NCBI GenBank assembly: GCA_905216055.1
Contig: CAJMSH010000001.1
Coordinates: forward strand, 310,001 to 374,000
DNA length: 64,000 nt
From: an uncultured bacterium
GTDB taxonomy: Bacteria; Cyanobacteriota; Vampirovibrionia; Gastranaerophilales; Gastranaerophilaceae
Reading direction: 5' to 3'
A program made the position numbers and the translations under genes. Positions 27,136-36,315 of the stretch are shown here, in pieces. The notes below the pieces were generated by a model. That model ran no database searches. It saw nothing but the letters and a program-made list of their open reading frames with translations, and was not told the origin of the DNA. Position 1 is the first letter of the stretch. Every line of letters begins with the position of its first letter.

Positions 27136-28839
27136 ATGAATATAAATTTAAATATGTTGCCGAAATTGAGTTTTAAATCTTTGGGTACTAATGCTGTTGC
27201 ACAGCCACAACAAATTTATCAACCCCAACCACAACAACAGCAAGCTTATCAACCGATGATTAATCCTCAATTGCAATCTGATACGTTTGATAAGTCAGGT
27301 GCAAATACACAAACTAAAGCTCCTTCTTTAAGCGCTACAAATCAAACAGTTGCTCCAAAATATTCAGAACCTACATATACACAAACAGATATTTTTTATA
27401 TAAATGATAATCATGGTCGTATCGGAAATATGGCAAGAATTTACAGCGCAAAAGAATTTTATGACTCAAATATGAAATCATCCAATGCTGATAAACTTGT
27501 ACTTGCAGCAGGAGATATTTCTGCCGGCGCTGATTTGCATCTTGTAGAAGCTGCTAATAAATATATGAATGGTATTGGTGTCGATGCAACTTCAGACGGA
27601 AACCATGAATATGATGCAAACCCTGCTGATATTGCAAAAAGTAAGCAAGGTGCTAAATTTAAAAGCTTAGGTATGAATTTGCAAATTCCTAAGGGAAACC
27701 CGTTGGACGGAATTATTGAAAAATCCTTTGTTATTGATAAAAACGGACATAAATATGCAATAATCGGTTTGGCTCCGCCTGATTTGCATGAAAGAATCAG
27801 AGATAACGAATCAAGAAAACAAATTGGTGTTGATGATTTTGAAAAAACATTAAAAGATGTTCAAGCAAAAATTGATGAATATAAAAAACAAGGTATAAAT
27901 AAAGTTATTCTTTTATCTCATTGCGGTTTGGCAAAAGATCAAAGATTAGCTCAAGAAACATCAGGTATTGATATTATTATCGGCGGTCATACGCACGATT
28001 TGTTGAAAGGTATTGAAGAAGGTAAAAATTTACTTTATTCAAAATCAAACGAACCTGTTATTATTACCCAAGCAGGCAAAGACGGAGAATATTTCGGCGA
28101 TTTGAAGATTACTTGGGATGATAAAAAAGGAATTATCGTAAAAGCTCAAAATAATGTTACTGCATCAAGCAATTTTAAACGTAACAGAGTTCTAAAAGGA
28201 GTATTTGACCAAATTCTTGGTAAACCAGAACACTTAGGCGAAATAAAATCAGCTCCGGGGCCTGTTAAAAACAGACTTCTTGACCCAAACCCTGATGGTT
28301 ACTTTATTATGGATGCAGTAAAACATGAATTTAATACTGATTTAGCTTTAATCAATGTCGGTAATATCAGAGGCTTCTTTGAACCTGGTGCTTTAGATTC
28401 TCGTCAGGTTTTTGAAGTAGTACCTTTAAAAAATAATATGGTTAAGATGAAATTAACAGAAAAAGAAGTTGTAGATGCCTTGAAACATGGTGCACAATCC
28501 TTTGTTCATTCAGGTAGCAAGCCGGGTATTGTAATCCCTTCAGGTTTAAAATATACGGTTACTCGTGGCGGTGAGTTGAAATCTGTAACATTCATTGATA
28601 AGTCAGGAAAAGAAATCCCTATTGATGTAAATAATCCTGATCCAAATAAAGTTTATACCGTTGCAACAGATGATTTCTTTGCATCAGGCGGTGATAATTT
28701 AATTCCAAATAAAATCAAGACAGGTGAAGTTGATGAAAAATTCGATTTTGATAAAGATAAGCTTACCTGTGATTATATTAAAAAGTTGAATGCCCCAGTA
28801 GAAATTAAAGATGACGGAAGAATCAAGATTGTTGATTAA
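27136..28839 (+). CDS. 5'-nucleotidase / UshA-like metallophosphoesterase
   Basis: A 567-residue two-domain enzyme. The calcineurin-like phosphoesterase half has INDNHGRIGNM, LAAGDISAG, SDGNHEYD and IIGGHTHD (metal ligands). The C-terminal 5'-nucleotidase domain has NVGNIRGFFEPG and the substrate region DDFFASGGDN. Relatives are periplasmic or surface enzymes releasing phosphate from nucleotides. Here the N-terminus has no Sec signal but has LSFKS (residues 11-15) and then a Gln/Pro-rich linker of about 60 residues. An AAGGTG site precedes the ATG. It is 76 bases after the papain-like gene and shares its N-terminal style. Confidence 0.85.
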   Translation: MNINLNMLPKLSFKSLGTNAVAQPQQIYQPQPQQQQAYQPMINPQLQSDTFDKSGANTQTKAPSLSATNQTVAPKYSEPTYTQTDIFYINDNHGRIGNMARIYSAKEFYDSNMKSSNADKLVLAAGDISAGADLHLVEAANKYMNGIGVDATSDGNHEYDANPADIAKSKQGAKFKSLGMNLQIPKGNPLDGIIEKSFVIDKNGHKYAIIGLAPPDLHERIRDNESRKQIGVDDFEKTLKDVQAKIDEYKKQGINKVILLSHCGLAKDQRLAQETSGIDIIIGGHTHDLLKGIEEGKNLLYSKSNEPVIITQAGKDGEYFGDLKITWDDKKGIIVKAQNNVTASSNFKRNRVLKGVFDQILGKPEHLGEIKSAPGPVKNRLLDPNPDGYFIMDAVKHEFNTDLALINVGNIRGFFEPGALDSRQVFEVVPLKNNMVKMKLTEKEVVDALKHGAQSFVHSGSKPGIVIPSGLKYTVTRGGELKSVTFIDKSGKEIPIDVNNPDPNKVYTVATDDFFASGGDNLIPNKIKTGEVDEKFDFDKDKLTCDYIKKLNAPVEIKDDGRIKIVD

Positions 28840-29504
28840 TAACCGTATTGACCTTTAGAATTTAAATATTCTTTAACGGTATTTAATGAAGCTTGGACAA
28901 TTCTCGTAACTCTTGAAGGTGAAAGTCCAACTTGTTTTGCAATATCTTTTACCTGCATATTACGATAGAATCTGTATTCAACAACTGTTCTTTCTTTTGG
29001 AGGAAGTTTTGCGATTGCTTCTCTAATCATTCTGCCTAATTCTGAAATTTCAGCATTTTCATCAGGCAGGGCATGCGGATCTTTTAAAAAGTCAAATGGT
29101 GAATCATTATCGCTTGCAGCTGATGCTAAACCGTCAATTGACAAAATAGTTTCGTAAACGGCTTCACGGACTTTTGCTTTTTGCATATCCATGCCTTCAA
29201 CTTCTTCCTCTTTGTCATACTCATCATCTGGTTTATGTTTTAAAGAGTACCATTTATATCTTATTCTTAATTCGTTTCTGATTGCCCATCTTACGGCAGT
29301 TGCAATATATGCAGAATTATATTTCTCCAATTGTTCCGGAGTTTTATTTTTAATCAAGGTTTGAATAGCTAAAATTCCGATAGAAACTAATTCTTCATAG
29401 TCGACCATGTGTTGCGGAACTCTTCTGTGTTCCACTTTAGCTACTCTTTGAACAATGTCTATATATTCTTGTAATTTATTCTTATTTGTATTTTTATCTT
29501 GCAT
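28836..29504 (-). CDS. FliA-like (sigma-28 type) RNA polymerase sigma factor
   Basis: This protein of about 222 residues has sigma region 2 (DYEELVSIGILAIQTLI, YIATAVRWAIRNELR) and region 4 (LPPKERTVVEYRFYRNMQVKDIAKQVGLSPSRVTRI). The short length and lack of region 1 fit the FliA/WhiG group, and flhB lies immediately upstream on the same strand. It probably drives flagellar or related genes. Two ATGs are possible: 29510 lies only 1 nt after TATAAT, so I prefer 29504, 7 nt after it. Its stop overlaps the end of the convergent 5'-nucleotidase gene. Confidence 0.82.
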   Translation of the reverse strand: MQDKNTNKNKLQEYIDIVQRVAKVEHRRVPQHMVDYEELVSIGILAIQTLIKNKTPEQLEKYNSAYIATAVRWAIRNELRIRYKWYSLKHKPDDEYDKEEEVEGMDMQKAKVREAVYETILSIDGLASAASDNDSPFDFLKDPHALPDENAEISELGRMIREAIAKLPPKERTVVEYRFYRNMQVKDIAKQVGLSPSRVTRIVQASLNTVKEYLNSKGQYGY

Positions 29505-29517
29505 AACCATGATTATA
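29505..29517 (-). promoter_or_regulatory. Probable leaderless promoter of the sigma factor gene
   Basis: Minus-strand TATAAT (29517-29512) lies 7 nt before the ATG at 29504; no Shine-Dalgarno sequence is seen. Confidence 0.55.
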
Positions 29518-29537
29518 AATTAATAATAGCATAGATT

Positions 29538-30614
29538 TTACTTTATTGTACCTTTATTTGTTGTATTTTTCAATTTGTACACAAAAAGTAAGATTTCAGC
29601 TATTGCTTTGTACAATTCAGGCGGAATTTGCTGGTTTAAATCTACCATTTTATACAGAGCACGGGCGACAGGAGCATTTTCTATTACCGGAACTCCGTGT
29701 TCGCGTGCAATTTTTATGATTTTTTTAGCAATAAGCTCTGTCCCTTTTGCAATAAGCATAGGGGATGCCATTTCTTCCGCTTTGTATTTTAGTGCGCAGG
29801 CGATGTGTGTTGGGTTTGTTACGACAAAATCTGCATCAGGAACAGCATCCATCATACCTTTTTGTAACATTTGCATACGTCTTTGGCGTAGTGCAGCTTT
29901 TACGTTTGGATCGCCTTCTGTGTTTTTATATTCATCTTTAATTTCTTTAAAAGACATTTTTTGATCTTTTAAAAATTTCCATTTTGTAACCCCATAATCT
30001 GCCGCTGATATTATAAGGAACGCTATGCAGGCTTTGAAAATGAAATCTGTTACAAGTTTTCCAAATTCTATCATTACAGCAAAATTGTTATCTATTGCAG
30101 CAAGCATTAAGATATTTTCAATATGCTGCATATATACACTCCAGCCTATATAGCCAAGTAATACTACCTTTAAAATGTTTTTGAACAGTTCAAAAAGTGT
30201 CTTTATGGACATTATATTTTTAAAATATTTTGTCGGATTTAATTTATCGAGCTTAGGCATTAAAGGGGCTGTTGCAACAAGAGGTCCAACTTGAATAAAA
30301 TCAGCCATAATAGCAACAAACCAAGCTACAAAAAGTATAGGGCCGATGATTAAGGCTGCACATTTTATTGTGATAGTTAAAATATAACTCATCCCGATTT
30401 CCGAGAGGTGCCCGTTTGGAATTTGCTCATATAAAAGCGTATAAAGTTGAACAATTTGTTCCCATACAAATGGTGCAAGTCCAAAGATTACGGAAAATAA
30501 AATAAGCAATGATATAGCGGTTGAAAAATCTTTTGATTTAACAACCTGTCCTTCTTTTCTTGCCTGTTCAAGTTTCCTCGGAGTGGCATCAAATTGTTTA
30601 TCTTCATCACCCAT
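29538..30614 (-). CDS. flhB: Flagellar type III export switch protein FlhB
   Basis: The 358-residue protein begins with DEDKQFDATPRKLEQARKEG, typical of FlhB, has four membrane helices to about residue 210, and a cytoplasmic domain with the self-cleavage motif NPTH (in VVTNPTHIACAL). FlhB forms the export gate and switches substrate class after hook completion, acting with FliK. Non-flagellar homologues (SctU) share this motif, but the flagellar genes nearby favour FlhB. It is upstream of the sigma factor on the same strand. Confidence 0.92.
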   Translation of the reverse strand: MGDEDKQFDATPRKLEQARKEGQVVKSKDFSTAISLLILFSVIFGLAPFVWEQIVQLYTLLYEQIPNGHLSEIGMSYILTITIKCAALIIGPILFVAWFVAIMADFIQVGPLVATAPLMPKLDKLNPTKYFKNIMSIKTLFELFKNILKVVLLGYIGWSVYMQHIENILMLAAIDNNFAVMIEFGKLVTDFIFKACIAFLIISAADYGVTKWKFLKDQKMSFKEIKDEYKNTEGDPNVKAALRQRRMQMLQKGMMDAVPDADFVVTNPTHIACALKYKAEEMASPMLIAKGTELIAKKIIKIAREHGVPVIENAPVARALYKMVDLNQQIPPELYKAIAEILLFVYKLKNTTNKGTIK

Positions 30615-30692
30615 ACTATATTCCTTTAATGAATATTATAGCATGGTCAAGATTAGATATTATTTAACTGTGTTTGATTATATTTTATGTGA

Positions 30693-31343
30693 TTAACCTG
30701 CAACAATTTTGACGCCTGAGCTTGTGCCAAGTCTTTCTGCTCCTGCTTCAAGCATTTTTAGAGCAGCTTCTTTATCTCTTATGCCACCAGATGCTTTTAC
30801 TTTTAAACCGTATGGAGATACTGTGTCAAACATAAGTTTTACATCTTCTGCTTTTGCACCAACTCCGCCTTTTACAAAGCCTGTTGATGTTTTTACAAAA
30901 TCTGCTTTTGCTTCAACACATAATTCGCAAGCTTTTTTGATTTCATCTTTTGTTAGCAAATCTGTTTCTAATATGACTTTTAGAGGTTTGTCTTTGCAAG
31001 CTTTTTTAACGGTTTTTATATCGTTTACGATAAAATCGTAATCTTTATCTTTTAATTTTGATACGTTAATAACCATATCAATTTCATCTGCACCGTCATT
31101 TACAGCTTGAGTTGTTTCAAATGCTTTAACTTCAGTTTTGTTAGCTCCGAGAGGAAAGCCTATTACTGTTACAACTTTTACATTGGAATCCTTTAGGTTT
31201 TCTTTTGCAAGTTTTACATACAAAGGATTTACACAAACTCCTAAAAATTTGTATTTTTTTGCTTCGTCAAATAATTTCATAAAATCTTCCAACTTTGCAT
31301 CTTGTTTTAAAAGTGTGTGTTCAATGTGTTCATTTATATTCAT
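30693..31343 (-). CDS. deoC: Deoxyribose-phosphate aldolase
   Basis: A 216-residue class I aldolase: EHTLLKQDA start, GFPLGANKTEVKAFE, DEIDMVIN, the Schiff-base lysine in ADFVKTSTGF, and VKASGGIRD. DeoC splits 2-deoxyribose 5-phosphate into glyceraldehyde 3-phosphate and acetaldehyde in deoxynucleoside salvage. It lies 24 bases after metF with a GGAGGG site, so it is cotranscribed with metF. Confidence 0.95.
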   Translation of the reverse strand: MNINEHIEHTLLKQDAKLEDFMKLFDEAKKYKFLGVCVNPLYVKLAKENLKDSNVKVVTVIGFPLGANKTEVKAFETTQAVNDGADEIDMVINVSKLKDKDYDFIVNDIKTVKKACKDKPLKVILETDLLTKDEIKKACELCVEAKADFVKTSTGFVKGGVGAKAEDVKLMFDTVSPYGLKVKASGGIRDKEAALKMLEAGAERLGTSSGVKIVAG

Positions 31344-31366
31344 AATAAGCCCTCCGATATATTTTT

Positions 31367-32215
31367 TTATAATAAGTTTTCACATTTCAAGTTTTCTAAA
31401 ATTTTGTTTGTAGAATAGGATTTATCCAAAGTGTAAAAATGAAGCCCTTTTACATTATTCTTTATCAAGTCGCAACACTGTTCTGTTGCAAAATCTATCC
31501 CAAATTCTATCAAATCTTTATCTTTATATTTTTCAAGTCCGTGTTGTAATTTTTTCGGAACTGAAATATTTGCCATTGAAACCATTTTATTTACCTGCTT
31601 TTCGCTTATAACAGGCATTATCCCTGCAATCACCGGAATTGTAATTTCTGCAGCTCGTACGCGGTTTACATAATCATAGAAAAATTCATTGTCAAAAAAC
31701 AGTTGTGTAAAAATAGCATCAGCACCTGCGTCAACTTTTTTCTTAAGGTTTTCAATATCTGTTCTCATATCAGGGCTTTCGATGTGCCCTTCAGGGTAGC
31801 CTGCAGCTCCTATTGATAAATTTGTTTTTTCTTTGAGAAAACTTACAAGCTCATTTGCGTGATGAAAATCGTGCTTCATCAAAGTTTTATCTTGAGGAAT
31901 ATCGCCTCTTAAAGCAAGAATTTTATCAATTCCCAGTTGTTTGAGTTTGTTCATATTCTCTTCAATATTTTCTTTAGAACTTGTTATGCAGGTAAAATGC
32001 GGCATAATGCTTACATTTTCATCTTTAATCATTTCCATTAACGAAAATGATTTGTTTTCTCCCCCTCCTGCTCCGTAGGTTAATGATATAAATGCAGGGT
32101 TGTGTTTTGAAAGTATTTCAATCTCTTTTAAAAGATTTTCAGCCTCTGATTTTGGTGGAAATACTTCATAAGAAATAATTGTTTTGTTTGTTGAATAAAT
32201 CTCGTTCAACTTCAT
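31367..32215 (-). CDS. metF: Methylenetetrahydrofolate reductase
   Basis: A 282-residue FAD-dependent reductase of one-carbon metabolism making 5-methyl-THF for methionine synthesis. Seen are SYEVFPPKSE (catalytic Glu), LTYGAGGG, LALRGDIP, AAGYPEGH, and GADAIFTQLFFD. Length is normal for bacterial MetF. The ATG lies 6 nt after TATAAT, with no Shine-Dalgarno sequence, and the promoter is interleaved with that of the divergent SulP gene. deoC follows on the same transcript. Confidence 0.95.
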   Translation of the reverse strand: MKLNEIYSTNKTIISYEVFPPKSEAENLLKEIEILSKHNPAFISLTYGAGGGENKSFSLMEMIKDENVSIMPHFTCITSSKENIEENMNKLKQLGIDKILALRGDIPQDKTLMKHDFHHANELVSFLKEKTNLSIGAAGYPEGHIESPDMRTDIENLKKKVDAGADAIFTQLFFDNEFFYDYVNRVRAAEITIPVIAGIMPVISEKQVNKMVSMANISVPKKLQHGLEKYKDKDLIEFGIDFATEQCCDLIKNNVKGLHFYTLDKSYSTNKILENLKCENLL

Positions 32216-32253
32216 AGGTTGATTATAGCATAAAGATTAATTATAATAGGCTC
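32216..32253. promoter_or_regulatory. Interleaved divergent leaderless promoters (metF and SulP)
   Basis: Only 38 bp separate the two ATGs. Plus strand: TTGATT (32219-32224), 17-nt spacer, TATAAT (32242-32247), 6 nt, ATG 32254. Minus strand: TG-C-TATAAT (32227-32222), 6 nt, ATG 32215. The two -10 boxes sit 14 bp apart, so the polymerases must compete. Confidence 0.78.
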
Positions 32254-33885
32254 ATGGATTTAAAGAATAAATTACAGATTTTATCAGGGGATATATTAGG
32301 CGGGCTTAATGCTGCAATTATTACTTTACCTCAGGCTTTGGCTTTTGGGGTCGCAACAGGTTTTGGAGCAAGCGCAGGGATATGGGGTGCGATAATTCTA
32401 TCTCTTGTTGCAGGAGTTTTAGGAACAAAAATTCCTATGATATCTGGAGTTACAGGCCCTGTGGCAATTGTTATTGCATCGATTATGCATGCTTTAAATA
32501 AAGATATTTCTTCTGTTATTTTTATAATATTTTTTGCAGGAATTATTCAGATATTACTATCTTTGACAAGGTTACCCGAGATTGTAAAATATGTTCCATA
32601 TCCTGTTATTTCAGGCTTTATGAATGGAGTTGGGGTAATTATTATAATTATGCAATTAAACCCTTTGCTTGGACTTGCGCCTTGCTCTAATACAATTGAA
32701 AGTTTGGAAACGGTTTATAAATCTATAAGCTCTTTAAATGTTCAAGCTTTTGCAATCGGAGTGTTGACTTTATTAATCGTATTTTTATTTCCTAAAAAAT
32801 GGAATAAATACGTACCATCTCAAATTTTAGCATTGATAATTTGTACATTTGTTTCTATAAAAATGGGGTTGAATGTGTCAAAGATTTCTGAAATTTCTTT
32901 ATCTTTGCCTGCTATTCAAATTCCGCATACAAATTTGCATGATTTTATTACTTATTTTCAATATGCAATAACTTTAGCAGTCATTTTATCGTCAGAAAGT
33001 TTATTGACTGGGCTTGTTTGTACATCAATTACAAAAGTGCAATTACCGCCAAAAAGATTGCTTTCTGCTCAAGGTATAGGAAACATTTGTTGCGCTCTGA
33101 CAGGAACTTTACCTGGTTCTGCTGCAACTATGAGAACTGTTGCGGCATTAAAAACGGGTGCTTCTACAAAGATTGCTGCTGTTGTTACATCTTTGGTTTT
33201 GGTTTTATTGATTTATAAATTTTCAGGATTTGTAGCTGAAATTCCGCTTGCTGTTCTTGCTGGTATATTGATAAAAATAGGCTATGATATTGTTGATACA
33301 AAATTTTTAAAGGTAATAAATCTTGCGCCTAAAGACGATTTGTATGTTCTTATTCTGGTATTTCTGCTTACCGTATTTTATAATCTAATAGTTGCTGTAG
33401 GTGCAGGAATTACGCTTGCGGCACTTTTGTATGCAAAACGTGCCGCAGATAAGGCAAAACTTGTTAATAAAGAAGTTTATGATAAGGAAATTATGAAGCT
33501 TGAAAAAGTTCTGGAAAAGGATTACAGGCATAAAATAAGGGTTGTTCACATAAGCGGAGCGTTTTTCTTCGGCTCGGCAACCCAGTTAATATCCCAGTTT
33601 GATGAATTTTTAGGAACAAGATATTTAATTCTTGTTTATGACAGTGATGATTTGCTGGATATATCCGCTATATTTGCACTTGAGGATATTATTTTGCGTT
33701 TAAAATCTCAACATATTAAAATATTGATGGTAATTAATAATGAAAATGTTTTGGAGCAGTTAAAGCAGTATAAAATCACAGAACAGATAGAGCAGGATGG
33801 AATATATTTCTCGGAAATTGAGGCAATTGAATTTGCAAAATCATCTTTTAAAAATAGGGTTAAGAAAAAGTATTTTGGAAAATAA
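32254..33885 (+). CDS. SulP family anion transporter with STAS domain
   Basis: This 543-residue protein has about 12-14 membrane segments with SulP motifs (GLNAAIITLPQALAFGVATG near the N-terminus, ISGVTGPVAIV, GTLPGSAATMRTVAALKTGA) and a C-terminal STAS domain (HKIRVVHISGAFFFGSATQ, YLILVYDSDDLLDIS). Family members carry sulfate, bicarbonate or other anions; the substrate cannot be read from sequence. Expression is from the leaderless promoter at 32219. A terminator follows at 33899. Confidence 0.92.
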   Translation: MDLKNKLQILSGDILGGLNAAIITLPQALAFGVATGFGASAGIWGAIILSLVAGVLGTKIPMISGVTGPVAIVIASIMHALNKDISSVIFIIFFAGIIQILLSLTRLPEIVKYVPYPVISGFMNGVGVIIIIMQLNPLLGLAPCSNTIESLETVYKSISSLNVQAFAIGVLTLLIVFLFPKKWNKYVPSQILALIICTFVSIKMGLNVSKISEISLSLPAIQIPHTNLHDFITYFQYAITLAVILSSESLLTGLVCTSITKVQLPPKRLLSAQGIGNICCALTGTLPGSAATMRTVAALKTGASTKIAAVVTSLVLVLLIYKFSGFVAEIPLAVLAGILIKIGYDIVDTKFLKVINLAPKDDLYVLILVFLLTVFYNLIVAVGAGITLAALLYAKRAADKAKLVNKEVYDKEIMKLEKVLEKDYRHKIRVVHISGAFFFGSATQLISQFDEFLGTRYLILVYDSDDLLDISAIFALEDIILRLKSQHIKILMVINNENVLEQLKQYKITEQIEQDGIYFSEIEAIEFAKSSFKNRVKKKYFGK

Positions 33886-33898
33886 AAATATATAAGTA

Positions 33899-33930
33899 AA
33901 AAAAAGACCGGTTATAAAGCCGATCTTTTC
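33899..33930. terminator. Bidirectional terminator between convergent genes
   Basis: Stem AAGACCGG / CCGATCTT (one mismatch) with A run before and T run after, between the SulP gene and the phosphohexomutase gene. Confidence 0.75.
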
Positions 33931-33951
33931 TTATTGATATTTTATCTATTT

Positions 33952-36216
33952 TTAGAATTTATATTCAGGAATTTCAAACGGTTCATTATTTGCATCTTTA
34001 TCCACAAATTTTAAATAGTAATCCATAGCTTTGTCTTTTGTTTCATTATAGAATTTGTCATCAATGTATTTTTTATGGATTTCTGTTCTTTCTCCTGAGT
34101 AATTTCCAAGGTTGTTTGCATAAGTTTCGATTACAGCCTTGTTAGAACCACCGCCGTATGCTTTTGTTTTTGCATCTGTTCCTGACGGTCTGATTTCTAT
34201 GTATTTATCAGTAAATTCCAAATATGTTCCGTCACCTACAAATTTGATTGATTTTAAATTATCAAATATAAGGCTTTTGAAGGCGTCATTAAGAACATCT
34301 TTTACATCTTCAAGAGTCATTTTACCTTCTTTAACAGCCATAGCCATTGATAAGTAGAACAAATCATTCTTGGTTCTTTTTGCTTCGCCTGCGGATTTAT
34401 CAGCCTTTAATTTATTAATATCAGGTTCTGATTCGTTGTAATAAGCAATATCAACTCGTGTATCAAAACGTCCTACGATATTATTTTCATCAAAAATCTC
34501 TACAAGATATTCTGATAAAGACTGTTGTTTCTTTTGAAGTTTAGAAATAAGTGCTGATGCAACGATAATAGCTTCTGTCGCACTTTTTTCTCTCATTGCG
34601 ATTGCAAATCTTCCTGAATTTGATGTTATGAGTTCTTCACTACCCATAATCATTCCGCCTGATTCTTCTCCTGCGAATAATAATCTAGGATTTATGCCAA
34701 GGTTGATTGCGTTTCCGAATACGTCATCAATTACAACTTCTCCTGCTCTTGCTTTTTTAAGTTTTAATTCAACTTTTTTCATAATGTTTGCAATTTCTTT
34801 AAAGCCTACAGGAACATTGACAACTTTAATTCCTTGATGTTTAGCCCATTCATCCCAAGAAATAGCAGAAGCTGTTGTTTTTATCATAAATCTAGGATGT
34901 CTGTCCCATTGACCTTGAGCTTTTAATTGTTTTGCCCAGAAATCCATTAACATTAAAAATGCTTGATTTGCCGTGAAAATTGTAAGTATTAAATCATCAT
35001 TTAATTTTATATAATCAATACCTGCTTTTTCAAGCTCAGGAATAGTACAAGCATATTCTGTTTGAGCAATAGTTAATCTGTCATGATCAGGATCTGTTAT
35101 CAAAACAGTTGTGCCGACAGGCATGCCTGTAAGTTTTTGTTCATAATGTAATGTTTCGATTACAGGGAAGAATTTTTCGCCGTCATGGTTTTTAGCAGTA
35201 ACTGTTGCGTCTACCGAATAATCATAAAACGCTTTTTCTCCTTTTGGAGTGTGGTCGTATTTGCCTATTGAATGGAAGAATGGATCTTCTTCAATATTAA
35301 ACCATTCAAATTTATCGGAAATTCCAAGCTTCTTTAACACTCTGCTCAATGTTCTGTAAGCAGAACCGCCAACGTTTTCGATAACAATTTTGTCTTTTAT
35401 TTTTTTGATTAAATCAAGGTTAATATCTTGTGCAACACCTGATTTTAAGTATTCAACATACAAATCAACCCCGTCATCAATGTCGCCTAAAACTTTTTCA
35501 TCTATCAGCGGATTATTTTTTGCTGCGATTTTAATTGTATATGACCCTTTTTTGTTTGTTTCGTCAAAAATTTCTTGAATTTTGTTTACAAATTCCATTG
35601 ATTCTTCAGGCAAATATTGGCTGCCCTGACAATTAAGGTCTTTTGTCGCATTTTTAACGGAAATTCCGTGGCTAGATGTAATATATTCGCCGCCAAGCAA
35701 ATCAAGTTTAAATGCTAAAAATGAAGCAAGCCATATTGGAATTGTTTTTTTGTCTTTCGGAACAAGCGTTCTAATACCGTTTGCTGCTTGAATTCTTGTA
35801 ATTGCGTCAAGGAAAAGATCTGAATTATATCTTACTTCTCTGCCTGCAACTTTTACAATTTCTTTGCCTTTATATTTTTCGGTTGCAACAAGTGCTTTTG
35901 CAAGAGTTGCAAGTACAATACCGACTAAGTTAATCGGAAATCTTGTGTCTTGAGGATATAAAATATTTTGAGGTCCTCTTATACCTGCGGTTGAAACTTT
36001 TGCTTCTTTTGCATAGTTTGCAAACCATTCGTCAAGATTTAATCCTTCAGGATTTTTATCTTTGTCATAAGGTTTAAGATGTTCTTTTTTTAGTGTAAAT
36101 GTGAATTCTCCTTCATTTGAAAAATCCATTAAATTAAGATTTTTTATATAATCGGGAGTTTTCTCGTAAACGCTTTTAAATAGCTCGTTTTCTAACTCTA
36201 CATTTGATTTTCTCAT
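33952..36216 (-). CDS. Alpha-D-phosphohexomutase superfamily protein, unusually long (754 residues)
   Basis: Motifs of the phosphoglucomutase/phosphomannomutase superfamily are present: VSTAGIRGPQ near residue 95, the phospho-serine loop YITSSHGIS near 188, the metal loop ITDPDHDRLTIAQ near 375, the sugar loop FAGEESGGMIMG near 518, and the phosphate loop IEIRPSGTDAKTK near 690. It converts sugar 1- and 6-phosphates. Most relatives have 450-580 residues; the extra length lies at the N-terminus, within the central domains and at the C-terminus. AAGGAGAG precedes the ATG. It is divergent from the plsC pair. Confidence 0.85.
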   Translation of the reverse strand: MRKSNVELENELFKSVYEKTPDYIKNLNLMDFSNEGEFTFTLKKEHLKPYDKDKNPEGLNLDEWFANYAKEAKVSTAGIRGPQNILYPQDTRFPINLVGIVLATLAKALVATEKYKGKEIVKVAGREVRYNSDLFLDAITRIQAANGIRTLVPKDKKTIPIWLASFLAFKLDLLGGEYITSSHGISVKNATKDLNCQGSQYLPEESMEFVNKIQEIFDETNKKGSYTIKIAAKNNPLIDEKVLGDIDDGVDLYVEYLKSGVAQDINLDLIKKIKDKIVIENVGGSAYRTLSRVLKKLGISDKFEWFNIEEDPFFHSIGKYDHTPKGEKAFYDYSVDATVTAKNHDGEKFFPVIETLHYEQKLTGMPVGTTVLITDPDHDRLTIAQTEYACTIPELEKAGIDYIKLNDDLILTIFTANQAFLMLMDFWAKQLKAQGQWDRHPRFMIKTTASAISWDEWAKHQGIKVVNVPVGFKEIANIMKKVELKLKKARAGEVVIDDVFGNAINLGINPRLLFAGEESGGMIMGSEELITSNSGRFAIAMREKSATEAIIVASALISKLQKKQQSLSEYLVEIFDENNIVGRFDTRVDIAYYNESEPDINKLKADKSAGEAKRTKNDLFYLSMAMAVKEGKMTLEDVKDVLNDAFKSLIFDNLKSIKFVGDGTYLEFTDKYIEIRPSGTDAKTKAYGGGSNKAVIETYANNLGNYSGERTEIHKKYIDDKFYNETKDKAMDYYLKFVDKDANNEPFEIPEYKF

Positions 36217-36315
36217 ACTTCTCTCCTTAAATCTTGGTTATAATAATATATGAAAAACTTGTAATGTGCAATATTTGAATATATAATTATATTATATTGT
36301 TTTAAGGAGAAAAAA

